A stretch of 64,000 nt of DNA. It comes from Strigamia acuminata (taxonomy: Eukaryota > Arthropoda > Chilopoda > Geophilomorpha > Linotaeniidae). The notes beneath the pieces are model-generated. The model did not search any database and was not told where the DNA came from. It saw only the letters and a program-made list of their open reading frames with translations. Shown here piece by piece: positions 60,671 to 64,000 of the stretch. The stretch lies in assembly GCA_949358305.1 (NCBI GenBank), contig OX442317.1, forward strand, positions 11,164,186-11,228,185, read 5' to 3'. A program made the position numbers and the translations under genes. Numbering within the stretch: the stretch's first letter is position 1; each line of letters starts with the position of its first letter.

Positions 60671-61432
60671 CTAATTCGAAGGAATAATGTATTTACAAAT
60701 ATTGTTAAAATTAAACATGTCATTTATTTTGCAATAGTTATTTTCATAAAATAAGTTCTTCGGTAATTCTACATACTCTGTATACGTGTCAGTGCTATGA
60801 ACAAAATCAAAGGACTCGTCTGAATGAGTTGTAATTGTCTCTGACATAGGATTGAACATTAATACTGTGTTACAGTTTATGATTAAAATAAACAGAATCT
60901 CAGTATCCACTACGACATACTTATCGTTGCTGATGATCCAAAATGAATTTTCATCCAATGTGCACACAAAATTATTATTCAACTCTAAGTCTTCGTTTAG
61001 TTCTTGCACAAAGAAAGAGATAATTGATGTATTAAATTTTAACATGTAGACTGACTGATCTTTCATAAAATCTGTATCAAACGAATGTTTGAAATTTATG
61101 TGTTGTCGGAAGATTGGATATTCTGTATAATCCCTTATGCTAGTGCTGAGAACAAATCTCTCGTGCATGCTATTATTCCCTTTTAAATATTTTATTCTGT
61201 CAATATTTGGATCTAATTCATCACCCTCGCCTGTTGCATTGATTACATTTATTAGGTGTTTTTCGTTATTGTAACTGTAGCGAATGTGTGGAAAAAATCC
61301 AATTTCTGTACCATTTTCAGATATTATAGTGGCAACGCTGTTATAGTTTTCGATTTGAAATAATTCAGATTTTAAACTGTCTGCCAGAAGTAATAATAAA
61401 AATATGGTAGAATGTAATATTTTATTTTTCAT
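60671..61432 (-). CDS. Secreted glycoprotein, distant family member 3
   Basis: 253 residues, ATG start. It has a signal peptide (about 1-22, HSTIFLLLLLADSLKSE), several N-x-S/T sites and no C-terminal anchor. After the signal, ATIISENGTEIGFFPHIRYS parallels NKQQNVGVIPHL of the 34810 protein, and RQ and YMLKFN segments fall in similar places. The likeness is low, so kinship is probable and not certain. It ends early compared with members 1 and 2 (334, 332), so it may be truncated at the C-terminus by the nearby host DNA. Confidence 0.5.
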   Translation of the reverse strand: MKNKILHSTIFLLLLLADSLKSELFQIENYNSVATIISENGTEIGFFPHIRYSYNNEKHLINVINATGEGDELDPNIDRIKYLKGNNSMHERFVLSTSIRDYTEYPIFRQHINFKHSFDTDFMKDQSVYMLKFNTSIISFFVQELNEDLELNNNFVCTLDENSFWIISNDKYVVVDTEILFILIINCNTVLMFNPMSETITTHSDESFDFVHSTDTYTEYVELPKNLFYENNYCKINDMFNFNNICKYIIPSN

Positions 61433-62073
61433 TTTTGTTTCTATTTTTTTTTATAAATTTTATTTAAATTTAATTACGGTAATAACTTAATTAATTTAAT
61501 GTAGCTAATTTCTAATTCTAGTTTTAAACTTTAAAGTTTTTCCAAATAAAACTGTAAATGTGTTTTAACCATATATAGAATTTGATTAAATGTTTTTGGT
61601 TTGTCATCTGTGCATAAATAAATTCTAAGAGAACATACGATCGGACGGGACACAAATTCCACAACAGCTGTTTTGAGAGCTACTTGGTTTCACGGGAATG
61701 TGTTGAGTCCAGGTATTGGAGGAGCGTGCACTCCTCAGTGTTGCACAGTCAAGTGCTGCCATCTATCTGGTACTAAAATGTTTTTCAAGGCCGGGATAAA
61801 TTCTTTCTCACTCATGCTCCCGGCTGTAGAATTCATAAAATTTTAATGTCACTTTGAATGCGATGCAAACAAATCTCTAATTACAAAAATCTCTTTTACA
61901 GTGGTTAAATATAACACTAACATTATTGTCATAAATAAAAAATCAACGACATTAAAACATGCTGATTCCTCTTTACTGACGAATGGCTTACAAAAGAGAG
62001 TAGCCTCTTGTGGCAAAAAATATATTAACTATAACTACTTTAATAACAAAATACCTGTTATATTGGGGATGAG
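61433..62073. other. Intergenic, AT-rich then balanced
   Basis: The first 200 bases are AT-rich promoter of the glycoprotein gene. No gene was found to 62073. Confidence 0.4.
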
Positions 62074-62615
62074 CAGAGTCATCTTTACCATTGGGCTAAC
62101 TGGACTGCAGCCCAGGGGCACCGACCAGGCAGAGAATGGCACCCTCCGGAGAAGGGTACTTGGCAGAGAATAACATCTGGTGGAAAAGGGTACTGGGCAG
62201 AGAAGCGTGCCAGACACCTCTCACAAAGATTCTCATGAGTGTTCAAATATAAGCTAATCTTGTAGGCCCGTTCCTACACGTTGTTGATAGTGTGTAGAAC
62301 ACACGGGCGGCACAGGTCAGGGGGCGCCTCCCCTAAAGATGCATTTTTATATTGGAATGCATTTGTAGGTCCAAAAAAGCATTTTTTTATTCAAATTTAT
62401 TTTTCATAAAAATGTTTGCCGGTACTTCTTTGGGAGGAAGTGGGAGTGGGACACCAGCATGCCAAAAAAACACGAGTGTACTACAAGTACGATTATGCCC
62501 TAGGACCGGGCTTGTAAAATTGTAAATGTAAAAATTATTTTTTTTGATTACGACAAGGGACAAGTGGTGGCTGATTTTTAAGCTCAGGGGCGCTGAAAGT
62601 GTTAAGACGGCCCTG
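62074..62615. mobile_element. Non-autonomous hAT-like element with 8-base target duplication
   Basis: The ends are CAGAGTCATCTTTACCA and, complemented, CAGGGCCGTCTTAACAC. The 8-base word GGGATGAG lies on both sides (62066-62073 and 62616-62623). Together these fit hAT elements. It is 542 bases with no transposase. It is more GC-rich than its surroundings. Confidence 0.8.
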
Positions 62616-62790
62616 GGGATGAGTATAGTTCCAACTGTATGTAAGCTATGTATTCTTTATGGCAGTCGACTGTTTGAATACACTAAGGAAAAAAGTTGGT
62701 TGCTAGTTTGCAACTCTGTACAATGGAACCAACACTGTGGAGCCCAGACAACAAATGTTTCGCTGCTTCCTTTCTATGATTATATTTAAT

Positions 62791-64000
62791 TCACATTAAT
62801 ATTTCGTCTCTAAATTGTTCCATGTTTGTCCACATCTTGTCCACGCAGCAGGTTGTCGATAAAGCGTCCGATCTAATTTTTCCAATGTCTAATTTATCAA
62901 TTAATGTATCATCTAGATACACTTCATTTTTTATTCCTACAAACTTGTTATATTCTACGTCAGACTGTACTATGAACATGTTTCGATTTGTCAATATGTT
63001 ATCATTACAGCTGTAATGGCCATACACCCACAGTAAATCCGAAAAAAAGCATTGTATGACATTAATATTTGATGCCTCGGAATGGGTTGTGGGTTTCAAA
63101 CACCGTCTGTGCTTGGTCAAATATTTAAATACACGTAAAATAAATTTGATTATTGTTTTCAGAACTTCCATTTCTAAAAACACTTCATCCAAATTTGTCA
63201 TATTATCCCGTACATCACTAATATAATCATTTGCCAGATCACACACAACTTCCATTTGTCTCAAAGTGCCAGATACCAAAAATGGTGGTAAATAATCACC
63301 ACCAAAGACTGCAAACAGAAGTAAACCGTACAGTTGAGTAGCTAAGGCATCGTCCTGAAATAATATTCTTTTTATATTTTGATTGTTATAGAGAACAAAG
63401 ATGTCTTCCACGTCGACATTCCTCGTTGATGTCAAGATAGAAATATGTTTAGTATTTAAAAGCAATGCCGTAGCTATGACATCATTGTCAGTTGAAACAA
63501 GGAGACAACTGTGATATCTTGGTCTTTTAAGGAAATTTATACATTTTATCTCTCCTTCATTAGGTTGCAAATCATTATCAAAAATTAACCTAATTGTTGG
63601 AACGCTGTAGTTTGGCTGTCGTTGTTTTAAAGTTTTTCTGATGACACACATACAGGAAAAGAAGAACTTTTCTTTGAAATTTTCATCGAATAACATTTTC
63701 AAAAATGAGCTACCGGCAGTAAGATAAGAATGCCAAATGTTAAACTCTTGTCGCCTTTTCCTTTGCAAGTGACGTTTACCAGGAGGGGATACCCCGTCTA
63801 ATCCAATAAATATATCCAGTGAATCACAACCGTTTCGATTTTCTGCTAAAACAATATTAATAACATTTTGCATTTCATAAATTAACGATTGCTTTAAAGA
63901 CTGTAAACACGAAAATATTTCGTATTCGTTCTGGAGTTGTAATTTGTAACAAAGTTTATGCAAAATAGTATTTATATCAAACAAAATTAAATCTATACTG
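62791..64000 (-). CDS. 5'-nuclease of the XRN/FEN superfamily, N-terminus cut by the window edge
   Basis: The frame is open to the window edge (at least 402 codons), so the true start lies beyond base 64000; an apparent start at 63984 is only a TTG. Motifs in order are DINTILHKLC, LDGVSPPGKRHLQRKRRQE, NEGEIKC (second acid group), STDNDVIA (third) and FGGDYLPPF (fourth). This is the metal-binding acid series of the XRN N-terminal / XPG-FEN fold; spacing and GV-x-P-x-x-K-x-x-Q-R-x-R-R favour XRN 5'-3' exoribonuclease, though viral FEN-like nucleases are close. Such an enzyme could degrade host mRNA or act in DNA recombination. It ends 175 bases from the hAT element. Confidence 0.68.
   Translation of the reverse strand, partial: SIDLILFDINTILHKLCYKLQLQNEYEIFSCLQSLKQSLIYEMQNVINIVLAENRNGCDSLDIFIGLDGVSPPGKRHLQRKRRQEFNIWHSYLTAGSSFLKMLFDENFKEKFFFSCMCVIRKTLKQRQPNYSVPTIRLIFDNDLQPNEGEIKCINFLKRPRYHSCLLVSTDNDVIATALLLNTKHISILTSTRNVDVEDIFVLYNNQNIKRILFQDDALATQLYGLLLFAVFGGDYLPPFLVSGTLRQMEVVCDLANDYISDVRDNMTNLDEVFLEMEVLKTIIKFILRVFKYLTKHRRCLKPTTHSEASNINVIQCFFSDLLWVYGHYSCNDNILTNRNMFIVQSDVEYNKFVGIKNEVYLDDTLIDKLDIGKIRSDALSTTCCVDKMWTNMEQFRDEILM

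Noticed and set aside
61901-62217. Frames in the hAT-like element
   Set aside because: They cross the element boundary at 62074 and have no domain.
1-64000. CRISPR arrays, bacterial operons or riboswitches
   Set aside because: Repeats found are tandem or inverted without regular unique spacers, and the gene content is eukaryotic and viral.

Overview
The window reads as a stretch of an arthropod chromosome that carries a broken-up but well preserved large DNA virus. The host signs are spliced genes (a THAP-domain gene at the left edge, a ten-exon CPEB1/Orb-type gene at 20.1-21.9 kb, a three-exon gene at 40.6-42.2 kb), Ty1/copia and gypsy remnants, a tRNA-like SINE head, hAT-, Tc1/mariner- and CACTA-like elements, and arrays of TTAGG/TCAGG-type pentamers. 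TTAGG is the common arthropod telomere unit. The species cannot be told from the sequence.

The viral signs are intron-free, AT-rich, closely packed genes. They are a family B DNA polymerase (3.3-6.5 kb), an archaeo-eukaryotic primase fused to an SF3 (D5-type) helicase (24.1-26.9 kb), per os infectivity factor-like envelope proteins (PIF-2-like at 2.2-3.2 kb, PIF-5/ODV-E56-like at 51.4-52.4 kb), a chitin-binding-like membrane protein, a tyrosine recombinase of the VLF-1/integrase kind, ribonucleotide reductase small subunit, a divergent ubiquitin, a RING protein, ankyrin proteins, secreted or membrane glycoproteins, and a 5' nuclease of the XRN/FEN kind cut by the right edge. PIFs point to the baculovirus-like class (nudi-, hytrosa-, filamentous and nimaviruses). 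The primase-helicase is of a type best known from nucleocytoplasmic large DNA viruses. No late RNA polymerase subunits, P74 or PIF-1/PIF-3 are seen here, so this is only part of a viral gene set.

Layout. 0-1.8 kb: host THAP gene with a coding tandem repeat. 2.2-12.8 kb: viral block with PIF-2-like and polymerase genes in divergent order, an AT-rich T/A array, then three related zinc-cluster proteins and a coiled-coil protein. 13-21.9 kb: host DNA (FEM-1 homologue, palindromic element, zinc-binding spliced gene, CPEB gene). 22.1-28.6 kb: viral block around the primase-helicase. 28.7-34 kb: copia remnant with a nested palindrome, the RING gene, a CACTA-like element. 34.8-37.6 kb: two tandem glycoprotein genes. 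37.6-43.6 kb: transposon debris and a spliced host gene. 44-46 kb: ankyrin gene and a small gene. 46-49.5 kb: repeats and pentamer satellite. 49.5-58.8 kb: dense viral core (ubiquitin, PIF-5, recombinase, chitin-binding-like protein, kinase-like protein, RNR). 59-62.8 kb: host exons, a third glycoprotein gene and an hAT element. 62.8-64 kb: partial nuclease.

Recognisable viral frames are uninterrupted and key catalytic residues are present in the polymerase, primase-helicase, recombinase and RNR. Many are preceded by an unusual T-tract/A-tract motif that often touches the start codon. A Tc1-like element with a TA target duplication sits inside the densest viral cluster, which favours integration into the chromosome. 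Intact genes mean either recent integration or retention for some use such as particle production. The sequence alone does not decide between these.
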